A stretch of DNA of 64,000 nt from Gordonia asplenii (GTDB taxonomy: Bacteria; Actinomycetota; Actinomycetes; Mycobacteriales; Mycobacteriaceae): positions 124,001-188,000 of the forward strand of contig NZ_JABBNB010000005.1 of NCBI RefSeq assembly GCF_012933505.1, read 5' to 3'. The notes beneath the pieces are model-generated. The model saw nothing but the letters and a program-made list of their open reading frames with translations. It was not told the origin of the DNA and ran no database searches. Within the stretch, counting starts at the first letter, position 1, and every line of letters starts with the position of its first letter. Below, one piece after another: positions 31,252 through 39,658 of this stretch. The position numbers and the translations under genes are program-made.

Positions 31252-31436
31252 CCGACACCGATTTGACGACCGCTCTCGAACGCGACGTCGCACGCGCCCG
31301 ATCACTCATTCAACAGTCCGATGACTTCATCAACGGGAGGTATCTGCGCGCCTCGGGCGTCACATTCGACCGAACCTCACCGCGTTATGAGCCCGACGAA
31401 TGCACCGAGACCGAGACCAGCTGGATCAAGCTATGA
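31248..31436 (+). CDS. Unrecognised 62-aa protein inside the amine operon
   Basis: MTDTDLTTALERDVARARSL begins a helical acidic N-terminus; the remainder is polar and ends in an acidic patch and SWIKL. It overlaps both neighbours by four bases (ATGA at each side), so it is almost certainly translated. No metal motif or membrane helix. An enzyme subunit or assembly factor is conceivable, but no function can be given. Confidence 0.72.
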   Translation: MTDTDLTTALERDVARARSLIQQSDDFINGRYLRASGVTFDRTSPRYEPDECTETETSWIKL

Positions 31437-32731
31437 CCGGACAACCACGCGCCGTCGGCGCCGACGCACTGTGGCACCCATTTGCGCCGATGCAAAGAGT
31501 GCGCCACCGTAAACTCACGATAAGCCGTGCAGATGATGTGTGGGTGTGGGATTCGACCGGACGTAAATACCTCGACGCCACCGCTGGCCTCTGGTATTGC
31601 AACGTCGGCCACGGCCGCCACGAAATCATCGACGCGGTGACAAATCAACTCCGCAAACTCGACTGCTATCAAATCTTCAATGACATCGCTAACGAACCTG
31701 CACTCGAATTGGCCCATGCAATCAGTTCCCGCGCCCCGGTGGACAACGCAAAAGTATTCTTCACCAGTGGTGGCAGTGACGCCATCGACACGGCAGCCAA
31801 GCTCGCCCGCGCGTACTTCACCGCACGGGGCCGACCGGAACGCACCGTACTGCTTCACCGCACCCACAGCTACCACGGAACACACGGGCACGGCACCGCA
31901 CTGGCGGGAATACCGGCAAACCGAGTCGGTGCGCCCTTCGTAGGCGACGTCGAACAAGTCCCCAACGACGACGTCGGCGCGCTCGAGGAAGCCATTCTCG
32001 CCGCCGGACCCGACCGCGTAGCCGCGTTCTTTGCTGAGCCCGTCCTCGGTGCTGGTGGGGTTGTCGCCCCTCCAGACGGCTTTCTTCGGGCTGCCGCTGA
32101 AGTCTGCCATCGGCATGGCATTCTGTTTGTCGCAGACTCAGTAATCTGTGGTTTCGGGCGACTCGGCAACTGGTTCGGAATTGAAAGATTCGGTGTCCGG
32201 CCAGACATGATCACCTTTGCAAAAGGCGTTACCAGCGGTTATCAACCTCTGGGCGGGGTCGTGGTCGGCGACGACGTCGCGGCCCCGTTCTGGGAGGAAC
32301 CTAATCATATTTTTCGGCATGGACAAACATACGCCGGACATCCCGTCGCCTGCGCGGCGGGATTGGCGAACATTGAGGTCCTCGAAAGTCGGGAGCTACT
32401 AGCGCAGTCATTGAGACTGGAGATCCAATTGGCTGAGCGATTGCGCTCGCTGGCCGATCATCCGTTGTTGGCCGAGGTGCGCGCCGGCGTCGGATTTCTC
32501 GGCGCCCTACAACTAGCCCCGGAACGACTCGCCGGCCAGCCAGAACTGGTTCGTTTGGTAGTTGATGCGATCCGTGAAGAAGGCGTCTTGGCGCGCCTGA
32601 TGGGAGAAGGGATCGGTTTCTCACCCCCTCTTACTGCGACCGACGACCAACTCGACCAACTCACCGATGCCGTATGCGCCGGCCTGGATCACGTCCAGAC
32701 CGCATTCTCCCACGGTAGTCACAATGTCTGA
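31433..32731 (+). CDS. Class III (omega) aminotransferase
   Basis: PLP-dependent transaminase for terminal amines or omega-amino acids, 432 aa. LWHPFAPMQ is the classical N-terminal substrate motif; FFTSGGSDAIDTAAKLAR binds the phosphate; LFVADSVICGFGR contains Asp235 and ITFAKGVTSGYQPLGG the Schiff-base Lys264. In this operon it most likely converts the amino acid released by the PuuD-like step to a semialdehyde. ATG overlaps the small gene upstream. Confidence 0.92.
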   Translation: MTGQPRAVGADALWHPFAPMQRVRHRKLTISRADDVWVWDSTGRKYLDATAGLWYCNVGHGRHEIIDAVTNQLRKLDCYQIFNDIANEPALELAHAISSRAPVDNAKVFFTSGGSDAIDTAAKLARAYFTARGRPERTVLLHRTHSYHGTHGHGTALAGIPANRVGAPFVGDVEQVPNDDVGALEEAILAAGPDRVAAFFAEPVLGAGGVVAPPDGFLRAAAEVCHRHGILFVADSVICGFGRLGNWFGIERFGVRPDMITFAKGVTSGYQPLGGVVVGDDVAAPFWEEPNHIFRHGQTYAGHPVACAAGLANIEVLESRELLAQSLRLEIQLAERLRSLADHPLLAEVRAGVGFLGALQLAPERLAGQPELVRLVVDAIREEGVLARLMGEGIGFSPPLTATDDQLDQLTDAVCAGLDHVQTAFSHGSHNV

Positions 32732-32913
32732 GCTGGAGCGGTTCCGTATGCTTATCGGGGCCAAGAAGCCGACGCCCGCCGTGGGGCGGACTTTCGAATC
32801 GCAAAACCCCTATACCGGGCACCCGTGGACGTCCATACCCTGACGCGAGCATCGACGATGTCGACGCGGCGGTAACCGCGGCGCGCGGCAGCCGATGGCG
32901 AGTGGAGCCAATT
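32724..32913 (+). pseudogene. Aldehyde dehydrogenase remnant (N-terminus only)
   Basis: From ATG 32724 the frame reads MSELERFRMLIGAKK, then TFESQNPYTG, and stops at 32842 (TGA). A shifted frame just beyond continues with ASIDDVDAAVTAAR, the next expected element of an aldehyde dehydrogenase, before similarity ends. The gene overlaps the aminotransferase stop, so it was probably the last operon member, oxidising the semialdehyde. From 32914 to 33024 I see no gene. Confidence 0.78.
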
Positions 32914-33024
32914 GAGTGGATTCGCCCGCTCGGCGCTGATATTTAGGCTCGGCTACTGGTTCCTATTCTTGCCTCTTGATGGCCTGGAAACTCGGCCCGC
33001 ACCTGCCGGCGGATGCACAGTCGT

Positions 33025-33069
33025 CGATCATCGCCAAGGAGCTGGGGTTGTAGCTCGCGCGAGACGGCG
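33025..33069. repeat. Right direct repeat of the catabolic island (att-like)
   Basis: Partner of 13449-13493. It reproduces the last 29 bases of the acyl-CoA dehydrogenase gene exactly, including its TAG, without any upstream part of that gene, then 14 of the next 16 bases. Sequence beyond it is typical chromosome. This is the arrangement left by site-specific integration. Confidence 0.85.
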
Positions 33070-33079
33070 TCGAGTCTCG
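33060..33079 (+). terminator. Hairpin, probably the original acyl-CoA dehydrogenase terminator
   Basis: CGAGAC (33060-33065) pairs with GTCTCG (33074-33079), loop eight bases. It lies right after the right-hand repeat, where it would follow the dehydrogenase stop codon if the island were absent. No T tract, so efficiency is uncertain. Confidence 0.45.
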
Positions 33080-33114
33080 CCGACTTGTCAGACCGTTCTG
33101 GCAAGATCGCGTGC

Positions 33115-34308
33115 ATGACCCGCCCCCGGATCACCGACGATCAGCGCCGCGCTCGGCTCGTCACGCGGCAACTGCTCGACGCCGAGCATCGCGCCGACAC
33201 TGTCGTCGACGCAGCCGACGCGATGGTCGTGCTGCATGCCACCACGCCGTGGACGGTGTATCTGTCGGCGTGGGCGCGTATGCACAATTTGCAGCGCGAC
33301 GAGATGTCGCACGCCCTCTACGACTCGCGGTCACTGGTCAAACAGCTGTGCATGAGGCGCACCCTGTTCGTCATGTCGCGGGAGATCCTCGCCGACGCCG
33401 TGTCGGCCACCGCGGCGCGCGTCTCGGCGTCGGAGCGCACCAATATGTTGCGTGACCTGCGTCGCAGCCCCGACTTCGACGATCCCGACGGTTGGATCGA
33501 CGCCGCGCGGGCAGCCGTCCTCGACGACTTGGCGGCCGGCGCCGACTACACGGCGGCGCAACTGCGCCAGCGGCTCCCGGCCCTCGACGGCTACATCCAC
33601 TACAAACCGGAGAAGTCGTACGGAGGCCGGATGGCGGTGGCCCCGCGGGTGCTGTCCATGATGGGCGCGGCCGGGGAGATCGTGCGCGGACCCAACGAGG
33701 GCCAGTGGTATCAGTCGCGGCCTCGGTGGGCTGCGATGAGCCGATGGCTCGGCGAGCCGCTGCCCGTCGCAGACGCGCACACCGGGCACGTCGCGATGAT
33801 TCGACGCTGGCTGGCGACCTTCGGCCCGGGCACCGAGACCGACCTCGTGTGGTGGCTCGGCTCCACCAAGACCGCGGTCCGAAAAGCGTTGGCGGACATC
33901 GACATCGTCGAAGTCGACCTCGACGACGGGACCGTCGGGTACGTCCTGGCCGACGACGCCGACGACGTCGAACAGCCCCGACCGCAGGCCGCGCTGCTTC
34001 CCGAACTCGATCCCACGACGATGGGCTATAAGCAGCGCGACTTCTACCTCGGGCCGCATGCCGGGCAGATCTTCGACAACACCGGCAACGGCGGCGCCAC
34101 CGCGTGGTGGGGCGGTAGGATCGTCGGCGGCTGGTACCAGGACGACGCCGCGAACGTGCGGCTGCATTTCGTCGACGACGTTCCCGCCGCCGGTCGTCGG
34201 GCGTTGACCGAACGTGCCGACGCGCTGACCGAGTGGCTCGCGGGGACCCAGCTGCGGCCCGGATATCCACCGCCGTATTTCCGGCAGGTCACCACGGGCG
34301 CGCGGTAA
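33115..34308 (+). CDS. Winged-helix DNA-binding domain protein (HTH_42/AlkZ-like)
   Basis: 397 aa, of the family that includes the DNA glycosylase AlkZ and many uncharacterised actinobacterial proteins. ARLVTRQLLDAEHRADTVVDAADAMVVLHATTPWTVYLSAWARM and SLVKQLCMRRTLFVMSRE are the N-terminal repeats; a basic winged-helix section and the C-terminal NGGATAWWGGRIVGGWYQDD follow. The Q-x-Q-type catalytic motif of true AlkZ is not evident, so DNA repair is possible but unproven. First core gene to the right of the island. Confidence 0.82.
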   Translation: MTRPRITDDQRRARLVTRQLLDAEHRADTVVDAADAMVVLHATTPWTVYLSAWARMHNLQRDEMSHALYDSRSLVKQLCMRRTLFVMSREILADAVSATAARVSASERTNMLRDLRRSPDFDDPDGWIDAARAAVLDDLAAGADYTAAQLRQRLPALDGYIHYKPEKSYGGRMAVAPRVLSMMGAAGEIVRGPNEGQWYQSRPRWAAMSRWLGEPLPVADAHTGHVAMIRRWLATFGPGTETDLVWWLGSTKTAVRKALADIDIVEVDLDDGTVGYVLADDADDVEQPRPQAALLPELDPTTMGYKQRDFYLGPHAGQIFDNTGNGGATAWWGGRIVGGWYQDDAANVRLHFVDDVPAAGRRALTERADALTEWLAGTQLRPGYPPPYFRQVTTGAR

Positions 34309-34370
34309 CGTCGTCGTTCACAGGAATCTCGCAGTTTGCTGGCAGGCTGAGAGGAAGCTGACACCACACC

Positions 34371-35117
34371 ATGGGTCACATGACTGAAGGTTTGCCCGTG
34401 ACGACCGGAAACAACATGACGCTCCCCAATCCCAAGGTGCTTGTCGTCGACGACGAAGACAACATCCGTGAGCTGCTCACCGTGTCCTTGAAGTTTCAGG
34501 GCTACGAAGTCCGCGTGGCCGACAACGGTCCCGGCGCGATCGACATCTGCCGCACCTACCGGCCCGATCTGCTCGTCCTCGACGTGATGATGCCCGGCAT
34601 GGACGGCTTCGGATTGCTGCGCCGCCTGCGCGCCGACGGCATCGACGCGCCCGCCCTGTTCCTGTCGGCCAAAGACAGCGTCGAAGACAAGGTCAACGGG
34701 CTCACCATCGGGGGCGACGACTACGTCACCAAGCCGTTCAGTCTGGAAGAAGTCGTCACCCGATTGCAGGTTCTGTTGCGCCGCAGCGGTTTCGAAGCAC
34801 AGGCGGAGAAGTCGGCGCGCATCACCTTCGCCGATCTCGAGCTCGACGACGAGACCCACGAGGTGTGGAAGGCGGGCCAGCTGGTCGCGCTGTCGCCGAC
34901 CGAATTCACCTTGCTGCGCTACTTCATGGTCAACGCGGGCACCGTGCTGTCCAAGCCCCGCATCCTCGATCACGTCTGGAACTACGACTTCGGCGGCGAA
35001 GTGAACGTCGTCGAGTCATATGTCTCCTACCTGCGCCGCAAGATCGACACCGGCGACAAGCGACTCATTCACACGCTTCGCGGCGTCGGATACGTCATGC
35101 GTGAACCCCGCGGGTGA
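34371..35117 (+). CDS. phoP: PhoP response regulator
   Basis: OmpR/PhoB-type regulator, 248 aa. Receiver domain with DDED (27-30), phospho-acceptor Asp71 in LLVLDVMMPGMDG and Lys121 in YVTKPFS; winged helix near the C-terminus (SPTEFTLLRYFMVNAGTVLSKPRILDHVWNYDFGG, VVESYVSYLRRKID). The C-terminal half matches, from memory, mycobacterial PhoP almost residue for residue, which controls lipid, acid and virulence-type regulons. Followed by phoR with GTGA overlap. ATG 34371 is used; 34380 is an alternative. Confidence 0.92.
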   Translation: MGHMTEGLPVTTGNNMTLPNPKVLVVDDEDNIRELLTVSLKFQGYEVRVADNGPGAIDICRTYRPDLLVLDVMMPGMDGFGLLRRLRADGIDAPALFLSAKDSVEDKVNGLTIGGDDYVTKPFSLEEVVTRLQVLLRRSGFEAQAEKSARITFADLELDDETHEVWKAGQLVALSPTEFTLLRYFMVNAGTVLSKPRILDHVWNYDFGGEVNVVESYVSYLRRKIDTGDKRLIHTLRGVGYVMREPRG

Positions 35118-36568
35118 CCAACCTCGTGACCTCATGGAACAGCCGTGTGCCGCTGCGGGTGTCGATCGTCGTCCTGACGATGTTCATGCTGGTCCTCGGC
35201 CTCGCGGTATCGGGGCTCGCGGTGACCAAGTCGATGCACGACGACTTGATGCGGCGCACCGACGACGGGTTGAACGGTGCGGTGATGACCTGGGCACGCC
35301 CCAAGGGGCCGCCGCCGGTTCACATGGTGATCCCGCTGGGGCCGCGACGTCCCCCGTCGCAGTACTACGTGCAGACCACTGACTCGGACGGGACGCGCAC
35401 CAGCACCAACGACATCTCCGACTCGCCGGATCTGAGCTCGCTCACCGCCCCCACCGTCGCACCGGTCACCGTCGACTCCGCCGACGGCAACGGACCGCAG
35501 TGGCGGGTCATCAAGGTGACCAACGAGAACGGCAGCTCCATCGTCGCGATGCCGCTGACCGACGTCCAGGCGACCCTGTCCCGGCTGATGCTGCTGCAGC
35601 TCGGCGGCGGCGCGGTGGTCGTGGTGATCATCGGATTCCTCAGTTATCTGCTGGTGCGCGGCAGCCTCGCTCCACTGCGGCGGGTCGAAGAGACCGCCCA
35701 CGCGATCGCCGGCGGCAACCTCAACATGCGTGTCCCGACGGCGTCGCCGAACACCGAAGTCGGCAGCCTCGCGGCCTCACTCAACACGATGCTCGGCCAG
35801 ATCCAGCGCGCCTTCGCGGCGACCGCGGCGTCGGAGCAGGCGGCGCGACGTTCCGAAGAGAAGATGCGACAGTTCATCGCCGACGCCAGCCACGAACTGC
35901 GCACGCCGTTGACCTCGATCAAGGGCTTCGCCGAACTGCATTCGAAAGGACTCGCACCCGACACCGGTGACGCCATGCGCCGCATCGACGCCGAGGCCAG
36001 CCGGATGAACCTGCTGGTCTCCGACCTGCTGATGCTCGCCCGGCTCGATCAGGAACGTCCCATCGAGAAGAAGCCCGTCGACTTGTTGATGCTCGGCTCC
36101 GACGTCGTGCACAGTGCCCGCGCGGCGGCGCCGCAGCGCGACATCACCTTCGACGCGAAAGGTGTCACCACGGCGCCCATCGTCGTCGGCGATTCGCCGC
36201 GGCTCACGCAGGTACTCAGCAACCTGGTCCGCAACGCGATCGTGCATACGCCCGCCGAAGCCACCATCCGACTGGTCGTGTCGACCGATTCGACCTCGGC
36301 GCTGGTGGAGGTCGTCGACACCGGCGACGGACTCAGCGAAGACGAGCAGGCGCACGTCTTCGACCGGTTCTACCGCGGCGACGCCTCCCGGCACCGCACC
36401 GAGGCCAGCGGCGGCAGCGGCCTGGGCCTGTCCATCGTCGCGGCGCTCATCGCCGCACACGGCGGGACCGTCGGAGTGCGTTCGACGCCGGGACACGGCG
36501 CCACGTTCTGGGTGCGGCTGCCGCTGGATCAGGCGGGCATCGACCTCGACGACGAGTTCGACGAGTGA
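35114..36568 (+). CDS. phoR: PhoR sensor histidine kinase
   Basis: Membrane kinase of 484 aa partnered with PhoP. First membrane helix at about residues 15-38, an extracytoplasmic sensor loop of about 120 residues, second helix near 163-182, then HAMP. His260 is in FIADASHELRTPLTSIKG; the ATPase has NLVRNAIVHTP (N box), VVDTGDGLSEDEQAHVFDRFYRGDAS and GGSGLGLSIVAALIAAHGG. The C-terminus is acidic. Coupled to phoP by GTGA. Confidence 0.93.
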   Translation: MTNLVTSWNSRVPLRVSIVVLTMFMLVLGLAVSGLAVTKSMHDDLMRRTDDGLNGAVMTWARPKGPPPVHMVIPLGPRRPPSQYYVQTTDSDGTRTSTNDISDSPDLSSLTAPTVAPVTVDSADGNGPQWRVIKVTNENGSSIVAMPLTDVQATLSRLMLLQLGGGAVVVVIIGFLSYLLVRGSLAPLRRVEETAHAIAGGNLNMRVPTASPNTEVGSLAASLNTMLGQIQRAFAATAASEQAARRSEEKMRQFIADASHELRTPLTSIKGFAELHSKGLAPDTGDAMRRIDAEASRMNLLVSDLLMLARLDQERPIEKKPVDLLMLGSDVVHSARAAAPQRDITFDAKGVTTAPIVVGDSPRLTQVLSNLVRNAIVHTPAEATIRLVVSTDSTSALVEVVDTGDGLSEDEQAHVFDRFYRGDASRHRTEASGGSGLGLSIVAALIAAHGGTVGVRSTPGHGATFWVRLPLDQAGIDLDDEFDE

Positions 36569-36598
36569 CGCCGCACACGGACGATTAGGCTTGCGGGC

Positions 36599-37024
36599 AT
36601 GGCTTCAGTTTTCAGCATGATCATCAACGGTGACCTTCCCGGCCGCTTCGTGTGGCGCGACGACACCGCCGTCGTCTTCCTGACCATCAATCCTGTTGCG
36701 CCAGGCCATGTTCTGGTGGTTCCGCGCGAGGAAGTCGATCACTGGGAGCAGATCGACGACGCGCTCTACGCACACTTGAGCACCGTGGCACGCACCGTCG
36801 GACGGGCCGTCAAAGACGCGTTCGACGCACCGCGGGTCGGGCTGCTCATCGCCGGACTCGAAGTGCCGCACCTGCACATCCACGTGTTCCCGGCGTGGAC
36901 GCTGGAAACCTTCGACCTCTCCCTGGCCGACAAGGACCCCGACCCGGCCGCGCTCGACGACGCCGCAGCCAAGATCCGGGCCGCGCTCATCGCACAGGGC
37001 AGCGCGGAGTTCGTGGCGGAGTAG
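36599..37024 (+). CDS. HIT family nucleotide-binding protein
   Basis: Histidine-triad protein of 141 aa that hydrolyses or transfers nucleotidyl groups in the cytosol. The catalytic motif is PHLHIHVFPAW. FLTINPVAPGHVLVVPR is the conserved N-terminal core. It lies 30 bp after phoR, in the same position as the HIT gene beside phoPR of mycobacteria (there, from memory, in the opposite orientation). Confidence 0.92.
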   Translation: MASVFSMIINGDLPGRFVWRDDTAVVFLTINPVAPGHVLVVPREEVDHWEQIDDALYAHLSTVARTVGRAVKDAFDAPRVGLLIAGLEVPHLHIHVFPAWTLETFDLSLADKDPDPAALDDAAAKIRAALIAQGSAEFVAE

Positions 37025-37046
37025 CCGACCCGACACCGTTCGCTCA

Positions 37047-37065
37047 GTGAGCGCCCCGCGCTCAC
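37047..37065. terminator. Hairpin between convergent HIT and RecQ genes
   Basis: GTGAGCG (37047-37053) pairs with CGCTCAC (37059-37065) around five bases. It covers the RecQ stop codon and lies 22 bp after the HIT stop, so it could serve both transcripts. No T tract is present. Confidence 0.45.
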
Positions 37066-39167
37066 ACCGTCCGGTGAATCAGCAGCGGCATCACCGCGGC
37101 CGCACCCGCCTCGCGCAGTTTCGCCGCGGCGATCGTCAGCGGCCATCCCGACGACGACGCATCCGCGACCAGCAGCACCACCTGCCCGACGACGGGCTCG
37201 GCCGGGTCACCCAGATGATCGCGCCAGTACGACGCTTCGACGACGCCGGGTGCGTCCGAATCGGGTGTCCGACCCGTCGATACCGGTAGCACCCAGCCCG
37301 GTCGACGTCCCACCGCGCGCAGGTGTGCGGCGACCGCCTCGGCGAGCTCACTACCGGTAAGGCGAAGGGACACAATCGAATCCGGCCGAATCTCGGCGGC
37401 ACGCACCCACCCGGACAGCGTCGCCACCGCGGCGTCGCCGATCTCGCCGACCGCAGCCGCGTCGCCGCCCTGCGCGGCGCGCAGCACCTCCTGCCATTCC
37501 GGTGCGTCAGCGTGAATGAGCACCCGCCCCACCTCGGCCTTGACGTCGGGGCCGATGCGCCCTCGTCGCCCGAACGATCCGCCCGGCCACATCTTGCGGG
37601 GCTCGAGGAGCATCGCGTCGCGCCGCAAGGCCGTGGTGATGGTGCGCAGTTGCCCGGCGTCGGTCGACGCCACCAATCCGTCGGTCAGCTGCCCACGGCA
37701 CACCGAGCACTGCCCGCAATCGGCGGGTTCGGGGTCGTCGAGCGATTGCACGAGCAACCGCATCAGGCAGGCTCGGCCCTGCACGTAGTCGCGCATGATG
37801 TCGGCTTCGCGGCGTCGCGCGGCCACCACGCCGTCGTAGTGGGCCTGGTCGTAGACCCACTCCTTCCCGGTGGCACGCCAGCCGTCGGTGCGGCGTTCCA
37901 CTACGTCGTCGACGGCGAGCTGTTTGAGCATCAGCTCGATACGCGTGCGCCGCAGTCCGGTCACCGATTCCAGCTGCGGCACGGACATCGGATCCTCTTG
38001 TTCCCCAAGCGCATTCAGCAAGGTTTCGATGTGGTTCGGGTTGGGGATCGTCGACGTCGCGAAGTATTCCCAGATCGCGTCGTCCATCGGCGACGCCAAC
38101 AGGGCCACCACCGACTCGTCGATCGCGCGACCGGCGCGGCCCACCTGCTGGTAGTACGAGACCGGCGACGGCGGCGACCCGACGTGCACCACGAAACCGA
38201 GGTCGGGTTTGTCGTAGCCCATGCCCAGCGCCGACGTCGCCACGAGTGCTTTGATCTCGTTGCGCAGTAACGCGTCTTCGAGTCGGTGCCGGGTCGACGG
38301 GTCGAGCTGGCCGGAGTAGGCGGCGACCGGATAGTCGGGACCATGCACCGATTTGATCGCCGCCACCAGGCGATCGGTGTCGGCGACGGTCAGCGCGTAC
38401 ACGATCCCCGACCCCGGCAGCCCCGGCAGCGACTGCGCGATCCAGCCGTATCGCTCAATCGGCGACAGACCATTGATCACATTGAGGTGCAACGACTTTC
38501 GGGCCAGGGGTCCACGTAACACGAGAGTATTGGAGCCCAGTTGATCGGCGACGTCGTCGGTGACACGGGCATTGGCGGTCGCCGTGGTCGCGAGTACCGG
38601 CGTGTCCGGGTTGAGTGTGGTCAGCACGTCGGACACCCGTCGATAGTCGGGCCGGAAGTCGTGGCCCCAGTCGGAGATGGCGTGGGCCTCGTCGATGACC
38701 AGCAGACCGAGGTTGCCCGCCAGCGCATCCAGTACCCGCCGCCCGAAGCCGGGGTTGGCCAGCCGCTCCGGCGACACCAGCAGGACGTCGAGATCCCCGC
38801 CGCGCAACCGCTCCTCGATCGCCGACCAGTCGTCGACGTTGGACGAGTTCAACGTCGCCGCATACAGTCCGGCCCGCTCGGCGGCCGCCACCTGATCGCG
38901 CATCAACGACAACAGCGGCGAGACGATCAGCGTCGGGCCCGCGCCTTCGCTGCGACGAATCGCGGTCGCCGCCCAGTACACCGCCGACTTTCCCCATCCG
39001 GTCGCCTGCACCACCAACACACGCGCCGCCGGCTCCATCAACGCGGACACCGCGCGGAGCTGGTCGGGGCGGAAGGCCGCGCCCGGGCCGGCGAGGGCGC
39101 CGATCACCCGATCGGCGACCTGCTGCTGGGCGGGGGACAGTGTTGCCGGGGCAGCATCGGTAGTCAT
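37062..39167 (-). CDS. RecQ-family ATP-dependent DNA helicase
   Basis: 3'-5' DNA helicase, 701 aa. Motifs: FRPDQLRAV (motif 0), QATGWGKSA (Walker A, Lys60), VIDEAHAISDWGHDFRPDY (II), TTATAN (III), YSGQLDP, ALGMGYDKPDLGFVVHVG (V) and YQQVGRAGR (VI). A Cys cluster, DCGQCSVCRG, marks the RecQ zinc site. The C-terminal 150 residues end in QVVLLVADASSSGWPLTIAAAKLREAGAAAVMPLL, which looks like a degenerate phosphoribosyltransferase strand rather than an HRDC domain. Start MTTDAAP at 39167; longer readings are unsupported. Confidence 0.9.
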   Translation of the reverse strand: MTTDAAPATLSPAQQQVADRVIGALAGPGAAFRPDQLRAVSALMEPAARVLVVQATGWGKSAVYWAATAIRRSEGAGPTLIVSPLLSLMRDQVAAAERAGLYAATLNSSNVDDWSAIEERLRGGDLDVLLVSPERLANPGFGRRVLDALAGNLGLLVIDEAHAISDWGHDFRPDYRRVSDVLTTLNPDTPVLATTATANARVTDDVADQLGSNTLVLRGPLARKSLHLNVINGLSPIERYGWIAQSLPGLPGSGIVYALTVADTDRLVAAIKSVHGPDYPVAAYSGQLDPSTRHRLEDALLRNEIKALVATSALGMGYDKPDLGFVVHVGSPPSPVSYYQQVGRAGRAIDESVVALLASPMDDAIWEYFATSTIPNPNHIETLLNALGEQEDPMSVPQLESVTGLRRTRIELMLKQLAVDDVVERRTDGWRATGKEWVYDQAHYDGVVAARRREADIMRDYVQGRACLMRLLVQSLDDPEPADCGQCSVCRGQLTDGLVASTDAGQLRTITTALRRDAMLLEPRKMWPGGSFGRRGRIGPDVKAEVGRVLIHADAPEWQEVLRAAQGGDAAAVGEIGDAAVATLSGWVRAAEIRPDSIVSLRLTGSELAEAVAAHLRAVGRRPGWVLPVSTGRTPDSDAPGVVEASYWRDHLGDPAEPVVGQVVLLVADASSSGWPLTIAAAKLREAGAAAVMPLLIHRTV

Positions 39168-39658
39168 GGGGCCACCGTATCGTCCGCCCCTGACAGCTCT
39201 CGTGGATTGTCGCGGCTGAACGGTCGGAAATGCCCCGGCGGGTGTGCGACCGGAGCCGTGTTGCCTTCTCGGACGCAACCGTTGCCAACCTTGCCAGGGC
39301 ATGGTTGCGGTTGACTCGCGTCTCTTGCGCACCAGTGGTATCGAAGGGATCGGACCACGTCGCCCCACGAATCCCACTGGTTACAACGAATCGTTTGCTG
39401 AGGTCGCCGAATCGTTCTCTTCCCCGGTGTCTTGTGCTGGAAAAAGGAGGAGCCGCGTCGCGATGCCTCGGCAACCCCCACCGAATCAACCCCTACCGAA
39501 TCACCCCCCCCCGCAGGCATCGCGGCGCCGTGACGACGAAGCGAAGAACAAGACTTCCGCGCCGCGTGGCCACGCGAGTGAAGCGAGCAGAATCAAACAC
39601 AGAAACCTCACAGCATCGGGGCAGTTGCACAGCAGTCACGCCAGCGACTGTGGTAGCC
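39168..39658. other. Long gene-free divergent region
   Basis: This 490-bp gap lies between the RecQ gene and the glycosyltransferase gene. It contains a perfect 9-bp inverted repeat, GCGATGCCT (39460-39468) and AGGCATCGC (39515-39523), whose loop has two copies of ACCGAATCA (39480, 39495) and a C tract. An AAGGAGG-like sequence precedes ATG 39463, but the ORF it opens is compositionally a shadow. Promoters for both genes should be here; none is assigned. Confidence 0.5.

Larger units (their letters stand above)
13494..33069. mobile_element. Catabolic genomic island inserted at the dehydrogenase 3' end
   Basis: About 19.6 kb between direct repeats, with visibly lower GC and more A/T third positions than either flank. 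It holds two GntR-controlled catabolic blocks, a decayed gene at the right end and gene-free DNA inside both ends. No integrase, transposase or conjugation gene was found, so the element is either mobilised in trans or an immobile remnant. The region 13494-13787 contains no credible gene. Confidence 0.72.

Noticed and set aside
13494..33024. Integrase or relaxase within the catabolic island
   Set aside because: All long frames were accounted for by metabolic or regulatory genes; none shows tyrosine- or serine-recombinase motifs.
39463..39658. ORF starting at ATG 39463 behind an AAGGAGG-like sequence
   Set aside because: The product is Pro/Arg/His-rich and continues as an out-of-frame shadow through the glycosyltransferase gene.
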